In this document: in pieces, positions 8,384 to 16,513 of the stretch
How the letters are laid out: every line of letters begins with the position of its first letter
How positions within the stretch are numbered: the stretch's first letter is position 1
The notes under the pieces: generated by a model
What the model saw: only the letters and a program-made list of their open reading frames with translations
Databases searched by the model: none
What the model was told of the DNA's origin: nothing
From: Actinopolymorpha pittospori
GTDB lineage: Bacteria > Actinomycetota > Actinomycetes > Propionibacteriales > Actinopolymorphaceae
Reading direction: 5' to 3'
Assembly (NCBI RefSeq): GCF_014873875.1
Contig: NZ_JADBEM010000001.1
Location: forward strand, 2,914,001 to 2,978,000
Length of the DNA: 64,000 nt
Program-made: the position numbers and the translations under genes

Positions 8384-8818
8384 TCAGCGCAGCGCGGGTT
8401 CGGTCGGGGCGTCGCTCGTCGGGTACTTCGAGGTCGGGTCGTCGTAGCCGCCGGAGTCGGTGTCGGCGACGTCCGCGGCGCCGAGGATGGCGTCGAGGAT
8501 CGTCCGGGCGGACACGAGCTCGTCGATGGACGTGCTGATCCGGTCGCGCTCCTTCCCCAGCCCGACGACGAGTTCGGAGCAGGTGGGCGCCAGGAGGTCG
8601 CCCTTGTCGGCGAAGCAGGGAAGCACCTCGGCGATCACCGAGGTGCCGAGCCCCGCGGAGAGGAGCGTGCGGATGCGCCGGACAGTATGGACGTCGGAGT
8701 CGGCGTAGTCGCGGTATCCACTCGGCCGGCGGCGCGGGTGGAGCAGCCCCTGCTCCTCGTAGTAGCGGAGCAGGCGCTCGCTGACGCCGGTCTGCCGGGA
8801 GAGTTCGCCGATCCGCAT
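8384..8818 (-). CDS. MerR-family transcriptional regulator
   Basis: The 144-residue protein opens with the MerR winged helix (MRIGELSRQTGVSERLLRYYEEQGLL in substance), ending in the SGYRDY wing. A coiled-coil dimerisation helix and a short Asp/Ser/Pro-rich tail follow. MerR proteins twist over-long promoter spacers to activate transcription. Its gene is divergent from the imine-reductase-like gene at 8878, whose promoter has exactly such a spacer. Two Cys occur (CF and TC near residues 68 and 81) but not in a metal-binding pattern I recognise, so the inducer is probably an organic compound. Confidence 0.9.
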   Translation of the reverse strand: MRIGELSRQTGVSERLLRYYEEQGLLHPRRRPSGYRDYADSDVHTVRRIRTLLSAGLGTSVIAEVLPCFADKGDLLAPTCSELVVGLGKERDRISTSIDELVSARTILDAILGAADVADTDSGGYDDPTSKYPTSDAPTEPALR

Positions 8819-8838
8819 TCTCGACCCCTTCTCGCGAG

Positions 8839-8870
8839 TTGACTCTCACATCAATGTGAACCTTTAGCGT
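8839..8870 (+). promoter_or_regulatory. MerR-type promoter with 20-bp spacer and central palindrome
   Basis: TTGACT (8839-8844) and TAGCGT (8865-8870) are 20 bp apart, the over-long spacing typical of MerR-activated promoters. The spacer contains TCACATCAATGTGA, a 6-bp inverted repeat around CA (8846-8859). The downstream gene starts 7 bp after the -10 element, so the transcript should be leaderless. The divergent gene encodes the MerR protein itself. Confidence 0.8.
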
Positions 8871-8877
8871 AACCGGC

Positions 8878-9897
8878 ATGGCAAACCTGAACCGTGCCCA
8901 CGACGGCCACGACAGAGATGACAGCCACGCCAGCCACGACAGCCGAAACAGTGAGAACAGCCGTGACACCCGGGACGCGGCGGTGACCGTCCTCGGGATG
9001 GGACCCATGGGCCGAGCGCTCGCCCGGGCTTGTGTGAACGACGGCCACCCCACCACGGTGTGGAACCGAACACCCGGCCGGGCGGACGATTTGCTGGCCG
9101 CCGGCGCCGTCCAGGCCGACACCGCCGCCGAGGCCGTGGCGGCGAGCCCCCTGGTGATCGTCTGCGTGCTGGACTACGACGCCGTTCACGCGATCGTCGG
9201 GTCCGCGAGCGACGCGCTGAAGGGCCGTACGTTGCTGAGCCTGACCGCCGGCTCACCCGAGCGTGCCCGCGCGACCGCCGCCTGGGCGGCCGAGCAGGGC
9301 ATCGACTACCTGGACGGTTCGATCATGACGCCCGTGCCGACGATCGGAGGGTCCGACGCGGTCGTTCTCTACAGCGGTCCGGAGGCGGTCTACGAAACGC
9401 ATCGGCGGACCCTGGCGAGCCTGGGTGGCTCCGCCGTCCATCTCGGCGCGGACCCGGGCCGGGCGGCCGCGTACGACGTGGCGCTGCTCGACTTGTTCTG
9501 GACGTCGATGAGTGGTCTCGTCCACGCGTTCGCGCTGGCCCGGGCCGAGAACATCCCGGCGCGGGAACTCGCCCCGTTCGCCCAGGGCATCGGCAGGCTG
9601 TTGCCCGACATCATCGCCGAGTTCGCACCGGCGTTGGACCAGGGTGAGTACGCGGGTGACACGTCCAACGTCCGCTCGGCCGCGGCCGCGATGGACCACA
9701 TCGTCCACACGGCACGCTCACACGGTCTCGACACCGGCGTCCTGACCGCCGCCCTGGCCCTCGCCCGACGAACGGTCGACGCCGGGCACGGCGAGGACGG
9801 CTTCCACCGCCTGGTCGAGACGCTCGGGGAGGGATCAGCCGTAGTGGGATCGGCGGGAGTGAGGGGTGGGACACAAGAGGGGATCCCACCTCGCTAA
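8878..9897 (+). CDS. NAD(P)-dependent imine reductase-like / beta-hydroxyacid dehydrogenase family protein
   Basis: The 339-residue protein has an N-terminal Rossmann domain: GMGPMG at residues 40-45, then VWNRTP near 61-66, a sequence typical of imine reductases and reductive aminases. A C-terminal helical domain (about 200-330) includes YDVALLDLFWTSM and forms the inter-subunit active site in that family. Imine reductases use NADPH to reduce cyclic imines or couple amines to carbonyls. The first 35 residues are a His/Asp/Ser/Arg/Asn-rich low-complexity tail not found in typical members. The divergent MerR regulator and its promoter suggest chemical induction. A beta-hydroxyacid dehydrogenase is the alternative. 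Confidence 0.82.
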   Translation: MANLNRAHDGHDRDDSHASHDSRNSENSRDTRDAAVTVLGMGPMGRALARACVNDGHPTTVWNRTPGRADDLLAAGAVQADTAAEAVAASPLVIVCVLDYDAVHAIVGSASDALKGRTLLSLTAGSPERARATAAWAAEQGIDYLDGSIMTPVPTIGGSDAVVLYSGPEAVYETHRRTLASLGGSAVHLGADPGRAAAYDVALLDLFWTSMSGLVHAFALARAENIPARELAPFAQGIGRLLPDIIAEFAPALDQGEYAGDTSNVRSAAAAMDHIVHTARSHGLDTGVLTAALALARRTVDAGHGEDGFHRLVETLGEGSAVVGSAGVRGGTQEGIPPR

Positions 9898-9942
9898 ACC
9901 TGTTGCTCGGACGGGAGCGCGCTGAATAGCGTTTGGGCGCCC

Positions 9943-11865
9943 ATGACTGCTCCCCCGAACACCCGCCACGTCGTCCTGCGCCTGCTCTGGCCCGGACGAC
10001 GCTCCGCCGTTGCCCTGGGCACGGTCATCCTCGTCGCGACCGTGCTGCCGCTCCTGGCACCGCAGGTCACCCGGCGATTCGTCGACGGTGCGATCGCCGG
10101 CGAGAGCACCTCCCAACTGTCCCTTCTCGCCCTTGGTTATCTCGGGCTCGCCGTCTTCGGCCAGCTCGCCCGGATGGTGACGGCGTGGCTCGCGAGCCGG
10201 CTCGCCTGGGACGGCACCAACCGGTTGCGGGAGAACCTCGCCGAGCACGCGCTCGGCCTGGACATGGCCTACCACGGCAAGCGCACTCCGGGCGAGATGA
10301 TCGAGCGGGTCGACGGTGACGTCGTCGCGCTCGCCAACTTCGTCGTCGCCTTCCTGCTGGATGTCGTCGCGAGCCTGCTGCTCCTGCTCGGCGTCCTCGT
10401 CGTGGTGCTCAGCGTCGACCTGCGGATCGGTGCCGTCCTGCTGGCCTACTGCGTCCTCATCGGCTACTTCATGGTCCGCGCCCAGCGGGTCGCCGTCCCG
10501 GCGATGACGCGGGTACGCGAGAAGTTCGCGGCGCTGTTCGGCAACGTCGAGGAGCGCCTGTCCGGCGCGGAGGACATCCGGGCCAACGGCGCCGGTGCCC
10601 ACGTGGTCAACCGGTTCCACCAGGCCAGCGCCGAGGTCTACCGCGCCGACCTGCGGGCCGAGAAGATCGGCGGCGGCTTGTTCGCGATCACCAACATCGC
10701 GTTCGCCACGGGTACGGCGCTGGTCCTGGGGCTCGCTTCCTGGGTCCAGCAGTCCGGCGCGCTGAGTGTCGGCACGGCGGTGCTGCTGTTCCAGTACACC
10801 CAGATGGTGCGGTCGCCGTTCGAGCGGATCATCGACCAGTTGCAGCAGTACCAGAAGGCGCTCGCCGGGGTGGCCCGGATCGGTGGCCTGCTGGCCGAAC
10901 GCCGCACGCTCCCCGAGCCCGCCGTACCCACACCGCTCCCGGCCACCGGGCCGCTCGGCCTCGAACTCGAGGGCGTGGCGTTCGCCTACGCCGACGACGA
11001 CGAGCAGGTGCTCTCCGACGTCAACCTGCGACTGGCTCCGGGTGAGACGCTCGGCCTGGTCGGGCGTACCGGCAGCGGCAAGACCACGATCGCGCGGATG
11101 GTGCTGCGGCTGTACGACCCGACGCGGGGGGTCGTGCGGCTCGGTGGCGTCGACCTGCGCGACACCGACCTCGCCTCCGTGCACCGGCGGATCTCCGTCG
11201 TCACCCAGGACGTCCAGCTGTTCGCGGCGAGTGTGCGCGACAACCTCATGATGTTCCGGCCTGGCGCGGACGACGACCGGCTGCGCGATGTCCTCACCGA
11301 GGTCGGACTGGGTGACTGGCTGGCCAGCCTGCCGAAGGGGCTCGACACCGTACTCGGCGCACAGGCGGGTGGGGTGTCGGCGGGGGAGGCCCAGCTGCTG
11401 GCCTTCGCCCGCGCGTTCCTCACCGACCCCGGCCTGGTGGTGCTCGACGAGGCGTCCAGCCGGCTGGACCCGGCGACCGAGCAGCACATCGAAGGCGCCA
11501 TCGATCGGCTGCTGACCGACCGCACCGGCGTCCTGATCGCGCACCGGCTGTCCTCGCTGGCACGGGTGGACCAGATCGCGGTCGTCGACGACGGTCGGGT
11601 GGTGGAGTACGGACCGCGCGAGGCGCTCGCCGCCGATCCCGACAGCCGCTTCTCCCAGTTGCTGGTGGCCGCCGGGGTACGCCGTACCCGCATGGTCCCG
11701 GCCGGCGAGCGCGGCCTGAACGACAACCTGAACGACAACCTGAACGACAGACGAGACGACAGCGTGAACGGCGACGTGAACGGCGACGTGAACGACAGGC
11801 GAGACGACAGCGTGCGTGACGACGACGTTGGCGACCTGAGCGGAGTGGGAGGAGCGGTCCGATGA
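9943..11865 (+). CDS. Heterodimeric ABC exporter, subunit 1 (membrane domain fused to ATPase)
   Basis: The 640-residue protein has six transmembrane helices (about 20-310) and an ATPase domain (340-590). Walker A GRTGSGKTT is near 375, Walker B VVLDEA near 500 keeps the catalytic Glu, and the H-loop reads LIAHRLS. The signature motif is degenerate, VSAGE instead of LSGGQ. The last 50 residues (from about 592) are a repetitive Asn/Asp/Leu/Val tail encoded by tandem DNA repeats. The stop overlaps the ATG of subunit 2 (ATGA), so the pair is made together. Family members export drugs, lipids or peptides; the substrate is unknown. Confidence 0.92.
   Translation: MTAPPNTRHVVLRLLWPGRRSAVALGTVILVATVLPLLAPQVTRRFVDGAIAGESTSQLSLLALGYLGLAVFGQLARMVTAWLASRLAWDGTNRLRENLAEHALGLDMAYHGKRTPGEMIERVDGDVVALANFVVAFLLDVVASLLLLLGVLVVVLSVDLRIGAVLLAYCVLIGYFMVRAQRVAVPAMTRVREKFAALFGNVEERLSGAEDIRANGAGAHVVNRFHQASAEVYRADLRAEKIGGGLFAITNIAFATGTALVLGLASWVQQSGALSVGTAVLLFQYTQMVRSPFERIIDQLQQYQKALAGVARIGGLLAERRTLPEPAVPTPLPATGPLGLELEGVAFAYADDDEQVLSDVNLRLAPGETLGLVGRTGSGKTTIARMVLRLYDPTRGVVRLGGVDLRDTDLASVHRRISVVTQDVQLFAASVRDNLMMFRPGADDDRLRDVLTEVGLGDWLASLPKGLDTVLGAQAGGVSAGEAQLLAFARAFLTDPGLVVLDEASSRLDPATEQHIEGAIDRLLTDRTGVLIAHRLSSLARVDQIAVVDDGRVVEYGPREALAADPDSRFSQLLVAAGVRRTRMVPAGERGLNDNLNDNLNDRRDDSVNGDVNGDVNDRRDDSVRDDDVGDLSGVGGAVR
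11716..11811 (+). repeat. Tandem short repeats encoding the Asn/Asp-rich tail of ABC subunit 1
   Basis: CTGAACGACAAC occurs at 11716 and 11728 with a variant at 11740. GTGAACGGCGAC occurs at 11764 and 11776 with a variant at 11788. The two blocks are each followed by a near-identical 15-mer ending GAGACGACAGC (11749-11763 and 11797-11811), so a 48-bp unit has been duplicated. All units keep the reading frame. Confidence 0.85.
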
Positions 11866-13703
11866 GCAGCCGATCCGGCGTCTTCCTGGTCATGAGGCGG
11901 CTCGCGTCCTTCGACCTGCGCCGCTACGTCGTGGGCACCGCGCTGTGGTCGCTCTTCTTCCTCGTACCCCTGCTGACCGGACTGGTACTGAAGGCGATCT
12001 TCGACCAGCTGAGCGGTCAGCGGGCCGCCGGCGCCAACACCGCGCTGTGGTTGTGCCTGGCGTTCGTCGCGGTCGAGGCCGTCCGTGGACTGATGTTCTG
12101 GTTCTCGCTGAACATCTGGCCCTACTGGTGGAACGGCGCGGCGACGATCCTGCGGGCCAACGTCCTGCGGTCCGTCCTCACGGCGCGAGGCCCGGCCGCG
12201 AGCCGGCTTCCGCACTCCTCCGGCGAGGCCGTCTCCCGGTTCCGGGACGACGTGGAGGATCTCGTCATCCTCACCGACAACACCGTCGACCTGGCGGGCT
12301 CGCTGCTGTTCGGTATCGGCGCGTTCGTGATCATGTGGTCCATCGACCCCGTGGTCACGGTCGTGTTGGTCCTGCCCCTGACGATCGTGGTGATCCTCAA
12401 CCGTGTCCTCAGTGAGGTGATCCGACGCATCCACCGCCGGGCCCGCGAGCTGGGCGCGGCCGTGACCGCCTTCATCGGGGAGACGTTCTCCGGCGTCCTC
12501 GCGATCAAGACGGCCGGTGCCGAAGGTGCGGTGCTCGACCGGCTGCGCGAGCACAACCAGCGCCGCCGGCAGGCCGCCGTCAAGGACCGGTTGGCGATGG
12601 ACATGCTCGACACGGCCACCGGCGCGACCGTCGAGGTGAGCATCGGCTTGGTGCTGCTGCTGGCGGCACCGGCGATGCGGCGCGGCGACTTCACGGTCGG
12701 CGACCTGGCGCTGTTCACGAGCTACGTCGGGTGGCTGACGATGTTGCCGCGGGTTCTCGGGCGGATGCTCTACCGCATCCCGCAGGGCACGGTCGCGACC
12801 GAGCGGCTGGCCCGGCTGATGGCCACCCACGAGGACGCCGACGATCTCTCCCGGCACAGCGGGGTGTGGTTCGACTCGGAGCCGCCGCCGGTCGCGACCG
12901 AAGTCCCCGAGCGGACCGACCCGCTGAGGGTGGTCGAGGCGCGCGGGCTGACCGTTCGGCACAGCGACACCGGCCGAGGCGTGGCGGACGTCGACCTCCG
13001 GGTCGAGCGCGGCTCGTTCACCGTGGTCACCGGTGCCGTCGGGTCGGGCAAGACGACGCTGGTGCGCGCGCTGCTCGGCCTCCTTCCGCTCAACCAGGGC
13101 ACGGTTTCCTGGAACGGCCGGGAGGTCGAGGATCCGGGCACCTTCCTGGTCCCGAACCGCGTGGCCTACGCCGGGCAGGTGCCGCGGCTGTTCTCGGAGT
13201 CGCTGCGGGAGAACCTCCTGCTGGGCTGGCCCGCCGACGCCGAGGAGCTTGACCGCGCGTTGGCGCTCGCCGCGCTGGAACGCGACCTGGCCGATATGCC
13301 GGAAGGGCTGGACACCGTGGTGGGCCCGCGCGGGGTCCGGTTGTCCGGTGGACAGGTACAGCGTGCGACCGCGGCCCGGGCGCTGGTGCGATCGCCCGAC
13401 CTGCTCGTGGTCGACGACCTGTCGTCGGCGCTGGACGTCGAGACCGAGCAGCTGTTGTGGGACCGGATCGCTGTCGCCGCCAAGGACGGTCGTGGCCCGG
13501 CGACACTGCTGGTCGTGTCACACCGACGGGCCGCACTCGAACGCGCCGACCAGATCGTGGTGCTCGACCGTGGTCGCGTCGTCGGCACCGGTGCGCTGCG
13601 TGACCTGCTGCGGACCTGCCCGGAGATGCGTCGGCTGTGGAACGAGGAACTCGTCGTCGAGGCGGAGGAACACTCGACCACCACCGCGGCCGTCTCGACC
13701 TGA
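11862..13703 (+). CDS. Heterodimeric ABC exporter, subunit 2 (membrane domain fused to ATPase)
   Basis: The 613-residue partner of the preceding exporter has six membrane helices (about 15-320) and an ATPase domain (350-600). Walker A GAVGSGKTT is near 392. The signature LSGGQ is canonical, but Walker B reads VVDDLS near 516, with Asp where the catalytic Glu belongs. Combined with subunit 1 (good Walker B, poor signature), this gives one consensus and one degenerate ATP site, as in TM287/288- or BmrCD-type exporters. Translation is coupled to subunit 1. The substrate is not evident. Confidence 0.92.
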   Translation: MSSRSGVFLVMRRLASFDLRRYVVGTALWSLFFLVPLLTGLVLKAIFDQLSGQRAAGANTALWLCLAFVAVEAVRGLMFWFSLNIWPYWWNGAATILRANVLRSVLTARGPAASRLPHSSGEAVSRFRDDVEDLVILTDNTVDLAGSLLFGIGAFVIMWSIDPVVTVVLVLPLTIVVILNRVLSEVIRRIHRRARELGAAVTAFIGETFSGVLAIKTAGAEGAVLDRLREHNQRRRQAAVKDRLAMDMLDTATGATVEVSIGLVLLLAAPAMRRGDFTVGDLALFTSYVGWLTMLPRVLGRMLYRIPQGTVATERLARLMATHEDADDLSRHSGVWFDSEPPPVATEVPERTDPLRVVEARGLTVRHSDTGRGVADVDLRVERGSFTVVTGAVGSGKTTLVRALLGLLPLNQGTVSWNGREVEDPGTFLVPNRVAYAGQVPRLFSESLRENLLLGWPADAEELDRALALAALERDLADMPEGLDTVVGPRGVRLSGGQVQRATAARALVRSPDLLVVDDLSSALDVETEQLLWDRIAVAAKDGRGPATLLVVSHRRAALERADQIVVLDRGRVVGTGALRDLLRTCPEMRRLWNEELVVEAEEHSTTTAAVST

Positions 13704-13748
13704 GTCGGCCGCGGTCGGTGGAGGGGTCGACCTGGACCTGACCTGGGG

Positions 13749-13772
13749 CCTGACCTAGGACCTGACCTAGGA
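13749..13772. repeat. Two 12-bp direct repeats at convergent gene ends
   Basis: CCTGACCTAGGA is repeated twice in tandem after a looser run of CCTGACCTGG-like units (from about 13728). The second copy includes the stop codon of the methyltransferase on the minus strand. CCTAGG itself is palindromic. Confidence 0.7.
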
Positions 13773-14666
13773 AGGATCGCCGTTCGGGTGCGGGCGGCTG
13801 AGCTGCCAGACGATCAGTGCGGGCGTGTCGCGGCAGGCCGCCCGCACCGCCTCGGGGCAGTAGCGCTGGGCGTCGGGGCCGCCGTGCCCGCCGGCGCGCT
13901 CGCCCCATCGCGGTTCGTGACACGACACCACCGTGAAGCCGGCGGCCAGCGCGGCCGTGAGGTAGTCCGACGGTAGGAAGCGGGTGGCGGGCATCGCGCG
14001 CGTACCCTCCGGCCCGGAAACGCTCGCCACGCCACCGAGGTAGAGCGACAGCCAGTAGATGTCGGACAGGATCGCCTGCCCACCGGGCCGAAGCACGCGG
14101 GCGAACTCGGTCAGGACAGGTTCCAGCCGTGGCTGGTGGGTCAGCGCGAGCGCGCAGACAACGGCGTCGAAACTCGCGTCAGGGAAGGGCAACGCGTCGA
14201 GCGCGCCTTCCTTGAACTCTCCGGCCGGGACCTTGAGACGGGCGTGCGTGAGCATCTCGGGCGAACCGTCGACGCCCGCGACCTCGTGGCCGAGCGTGTG
14301 CAGGTACGCGGCGTGCCGGCCCGTCCCACATGCCGCGTCCAGCACCCGACCGACCGGAAGCGCGTCCAGAAGTGGACGCACCACTGGCTCTTCGACCTCG
14401 ATCAGCGGGTTGCCGGGATCGTCGTACCTCTCGGCCCAGATGGCGTAACCGTCGCGGGTGGTCGCGTGGCCGACGGTCCCGCCAGGCCTGGCGAGGAGCG
14501 CAGGATCGGCTACCAGCGAACGGATCTCCGCGATGCGCGCCTCGATGAAGTCCGGACTGTCCGGGGCGTTCGGGTGCTGGCCTACGTCGTCACCGGCCTG
14601 AGCCCGAAGCAACGCGACGCCTTCCAGGCCCAGCAACCATGCGAGGGAGTGCGTGTAATGGGGCAC
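13767..14666 (-). CDS. Class I SAM-dependent methyltransferase
   Basis: The 299-residue protein has a class I methyltransferase core in its middle. VLDAACGTGRHA near residues 110-121 is the SAM-binding motif I, VDGSPEML follows as motif II, and LPFPDASFDAVVCALALTH leads into the motif IV/V region. An N-terminal extension of about 100 residues holds a short helix similar to a DinB-like cap and the segment ATTRDGYAIWAERYDD. The GTG start at 14666 is supported by a leaderless -10 element. The methyl acceptor is unknown. It lies in a run of three leftward methyltransferase genes. Confidence 0.87.
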   Translation of the reverse strand: MPHYTHSLAWLLGLEGVALLRAQAGDDVGQHPNAPDSPDFIEARIAEIRSLVADPALLARPGGTVGHATTRDGYAIWAERYDDPGNPLIEVEEPVVRPLLDALPVGRVLDAACGTGRHAAYLHTLGHEVAGVDGSPEMLTHARLKVPAGEFKEGALDALPFPDASFDAVVCALALTHQPRLEPVLTEFARVLRPGGQAILSDIYWLSLYLGGVASVSGPEGTRAMPATRFLPSDYLTAALAAGFTVVSCHEPRWGERAGGHGGPDAQRYCPEAVRAACRDTPALIVWQLSRPHPNGDPS

Positions 14667-14672
14667 CCGGCC

Positions 14673-14678
14673 ACGCTA
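14673..14678 (-). promoter_or_regulatory. Leaderless -10 element of methyltransferase gene
   Basis: TAGCGT on the minus strand is followed by six bases and then GTG 14666, with no SD. Confidence 0.55.
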
Positions 14679-14739
14679 GGTGGTAGGCGGTACGGCGGCC
14701 ACTGGATTTACCCGGCGGTCTACGCGGGGGTCACCGTGG

Positions 14740-15471
14740 TCAGCGAGCACGGGCGACGTAGGTCGCGAGCATCCCGTCGGGTGAGTACGTCGCGTCCTCG
14801 ATGGCGAAGCCGGCGCGTTCGATCATCGGTTCCAGGAGCCAGCTGAAGGTGGAGTGCTCGTCGCGAACGTGCTCTTCGAGTTCGGCGCGGCTCCACCCGT
14901 CGCCACCTTCTCCGTGGCCGGTCGCGCACCAGGCCTCGAGGCGTTCCTGCGCCTCGCAAGGATCGAAACTGTAGACGACATCCCACAGCCGCAGAATTCC
15001 GCCCGGCCGGAGCAGGTGACGCGCTCGCGTCAGGGCGACGGCCTTCCAGAAGTCAGGCAGATGGTGAAGCGCGTAACGGGAGTAGACGAGGTCGGCGGGC
15101 CGACCGTGGTGCTCGTAGGTGAGGAAGCCGGCCTGTGCGACGTCGACGTTGCGGACGCGTGCCCTCGCGAGCTTGGTCCGAAGCACCTCCAGCATCACCG
15201 AGGAGACGTCGACGGCGACGACCCGGGCGCACGTCGGCGCGACCGCGAGAGTGAACTGTCCCGTGCCCGGGCCGAGCTCGACGACGTGGGAGTCCTCGTC
15301 GAGGCCCCAGCCTCGTAGGAGGGCGACCTCGCTCGCGGCGGCGGCGTCCTCCTTCACGTCGTATCGCTGGACGTGGTCGACGTCGAGGTTCTCCCGGCCG
15401 GCGCTACCCACCTCGTCGAGCAGCCACCCGGGACGGTCGTGCGTGATCCCCTGGTCAGCGTCGACGTCCAC
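14740..15471 (-). CDS. Class I SAM-dependent methyltransferase
   Basis: The 243-residue protein has motif I VVELGPGTGQFTLAVA near residues 62-77, VAVDVSSVML as motif II, and ADLVYSRYALHHLPDFWK leading to motif IV. The later LRPGGILRLWDVV is motif VI. These features match small-molecule or lipid methyltransferases of the UbiE/ArsM-like group. The start is placed at GTG 15471 because a TAGGGT -10 element lies exactly six bases upstream; an in-frame GTG at 15477 would abut that element. The substrate is unknown. Confidence 0.87.
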   Translation of the reverse strand: MDVDADQGITHDRPGWLLDEVGSAGRENLDVDHVQRYDVKEDAAAASEVALLRGWGLDEDSHVVELGPGTGQFTLAVAPTCARVVAVDVSSVMLEVLRTKLARARVRNVDVAQAGFLTYEHHGRPADLVYSRYALHHLPDFWKAVALTRARHLLRPGGILRLWDVVYSFDPCEAQERLEAWCATGHGEGGDGWSRAELEEHVRDEHSTFSWLLEPMIERAGFAIEDATYSPDGMLATYVARAR

Positions 15472-15477
15472 GGTCAC

Positions 15478-15483
15478 ACCCTA
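15478..15483 (-). promoter_or_regulatory. Leaderless -10 element of methyltransferase gene
   Basis: TAGGGT on the minus strand lies six bases before GTG 15471. There is no SD. Confidence 0.55.
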
Positions 15484-15540
15484 GTGCGGGTGAGAAGACC
15501 CACCACCCGCGAACCGCGGTCATGCGTCGAAGGCCCGACC

Positions 15541-16368
15541 TCAGGGCCGGCGGGCAACTCCGCAGTATCCCCACCGCGAACCGTCGCTGTCGGCCGCCTC
15601 CGGGTCCTCGGCGCCCCACAGTCCGGTGAAGGTGACGCTCGGCGCGGCCCCTTCGTACGGCGGAACGAGTTCCAGACCGTCGAAGAGTCGGGTCACCTCC
15701 TCCTTCGTCCGGAAGTAGCCCTTCTCACTCGCGTTGGAGTAAACGTCGAGGAACGCCTGGACACCGGCCGGAGACACCTTGTCGGCGGTGATGTGTGAGA
15801 GGACCAGATAGCTGCCGGGCGTCAGCGCGTTCATGTAGCGCTTCACCAACTGCCAGGGATCGGACTCGTCGGAGACGAAGTGGACGACGGCCGCGAGCAC
15901 CAGGCCGACGGGTTGGTCGAGGTCGATCAGCCCGCGCAACTCCGGGTTGTCGAGGATCTCGTCGGGTTCACGCAGGTCACCGGTGATGAACGTCGTGTTC
16001 TTCGCGTCGGCGAGCAGACCCTTCGCGTGGGCGAGGATCATCGGGTCGTTGTCGACGTAGACGGTGCGGGCGTCCTCGGTGACCTTCTGCGCGGCCTCGT
16101 GGGTGTTGTTGCGGGTGGGCAGGCCGGCGCCGATGTCGATGAACTGCCGGATGCCGGCCTCCGCGGCGAGCCAACTGGTCGCCCGCTGCAGGAAGCCACG
16201 GTTGGACCAGGCGATGTCCTCCAGCTCCGGGACCTTGGCCTTGATGTGCGCTGCCGCCGCCCGGTCGATCTCCAGGTGTTCGGTGCCGCCCAGGTAGAAG
16301 TCGTAGAGGCGACCGGCGCTCGGCACCGTCGGGTCCACGCCTGGGGGGACTTCCTCGGCATCGCTCAT
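15541..16368 (-). CDS. DUF574 (Methyltransf_19) SAM-dependent methyltransferase
   Basis: The 275-residue protein shows the full DUF574 pattern: PPGVDPTVPSAGRLYDFYLG at the N terminus, QFIDIGAGLPTRNNTHEAAQ as the SAM-binding region, VYVDNDPM as motif II, and VGLVLAAVVHFVSD. It ends with a YCGVARRP tail. ATG 16368 follows TTGGAGGTC. The family is almost confined to actinomycetes, present in many copies per genome, and has no assigned acceptor. A close paralog of identical length lies at 44955-45782. The upstream divergent gene encodes a lipoprotein. Confidence 0.92.
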   Translation of the reverse strand: MSDAEEVPPGVDPTVPSAGRLYDFYLGGTEHLEIDRAAAAHIKAKVPELEDIAWSNRGFLQRATSWLAAEAGIRQFIDIGAGLPTRNNTHEAAQKVTEDARTVYVDNDPMILAHAKGLLADAKNTTFITGDLREPDEILDNPELRGLIDLDQPVGLVLAAVVHFVSDESDPWQLVKRYMNALTPGSYLVLSHITADKVSPAGVQAFLDVYSNASEKGYFRTKEEVTRLFDGLELVPPYEGAAPSVTFTGLWGAEDPEAADSDGSRWGYCGVARRP

Positions 16369-16513
16369 CTGACCTCCAAGATCGTCTCGGTAAGTCTGGC
16401 ATGTCCGAGTCCTTCGCACCACGGTCACCACGTCCTTCGGAGCCGATACCTACAGAGGTCGCGTAACTTGGGGCGTCATCGCGCTGACGAGGAAGGATCC
16501 GACGGGAGAACGT

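Noticed and set aside
9835..12962. Long minus-strand frames across the first ABC exporter pair
   Set aside because: They lie opposite two complete ABC exporter genes with all motifs. Their Gln/Arg/Asp-rich translations are antisense artefacts.
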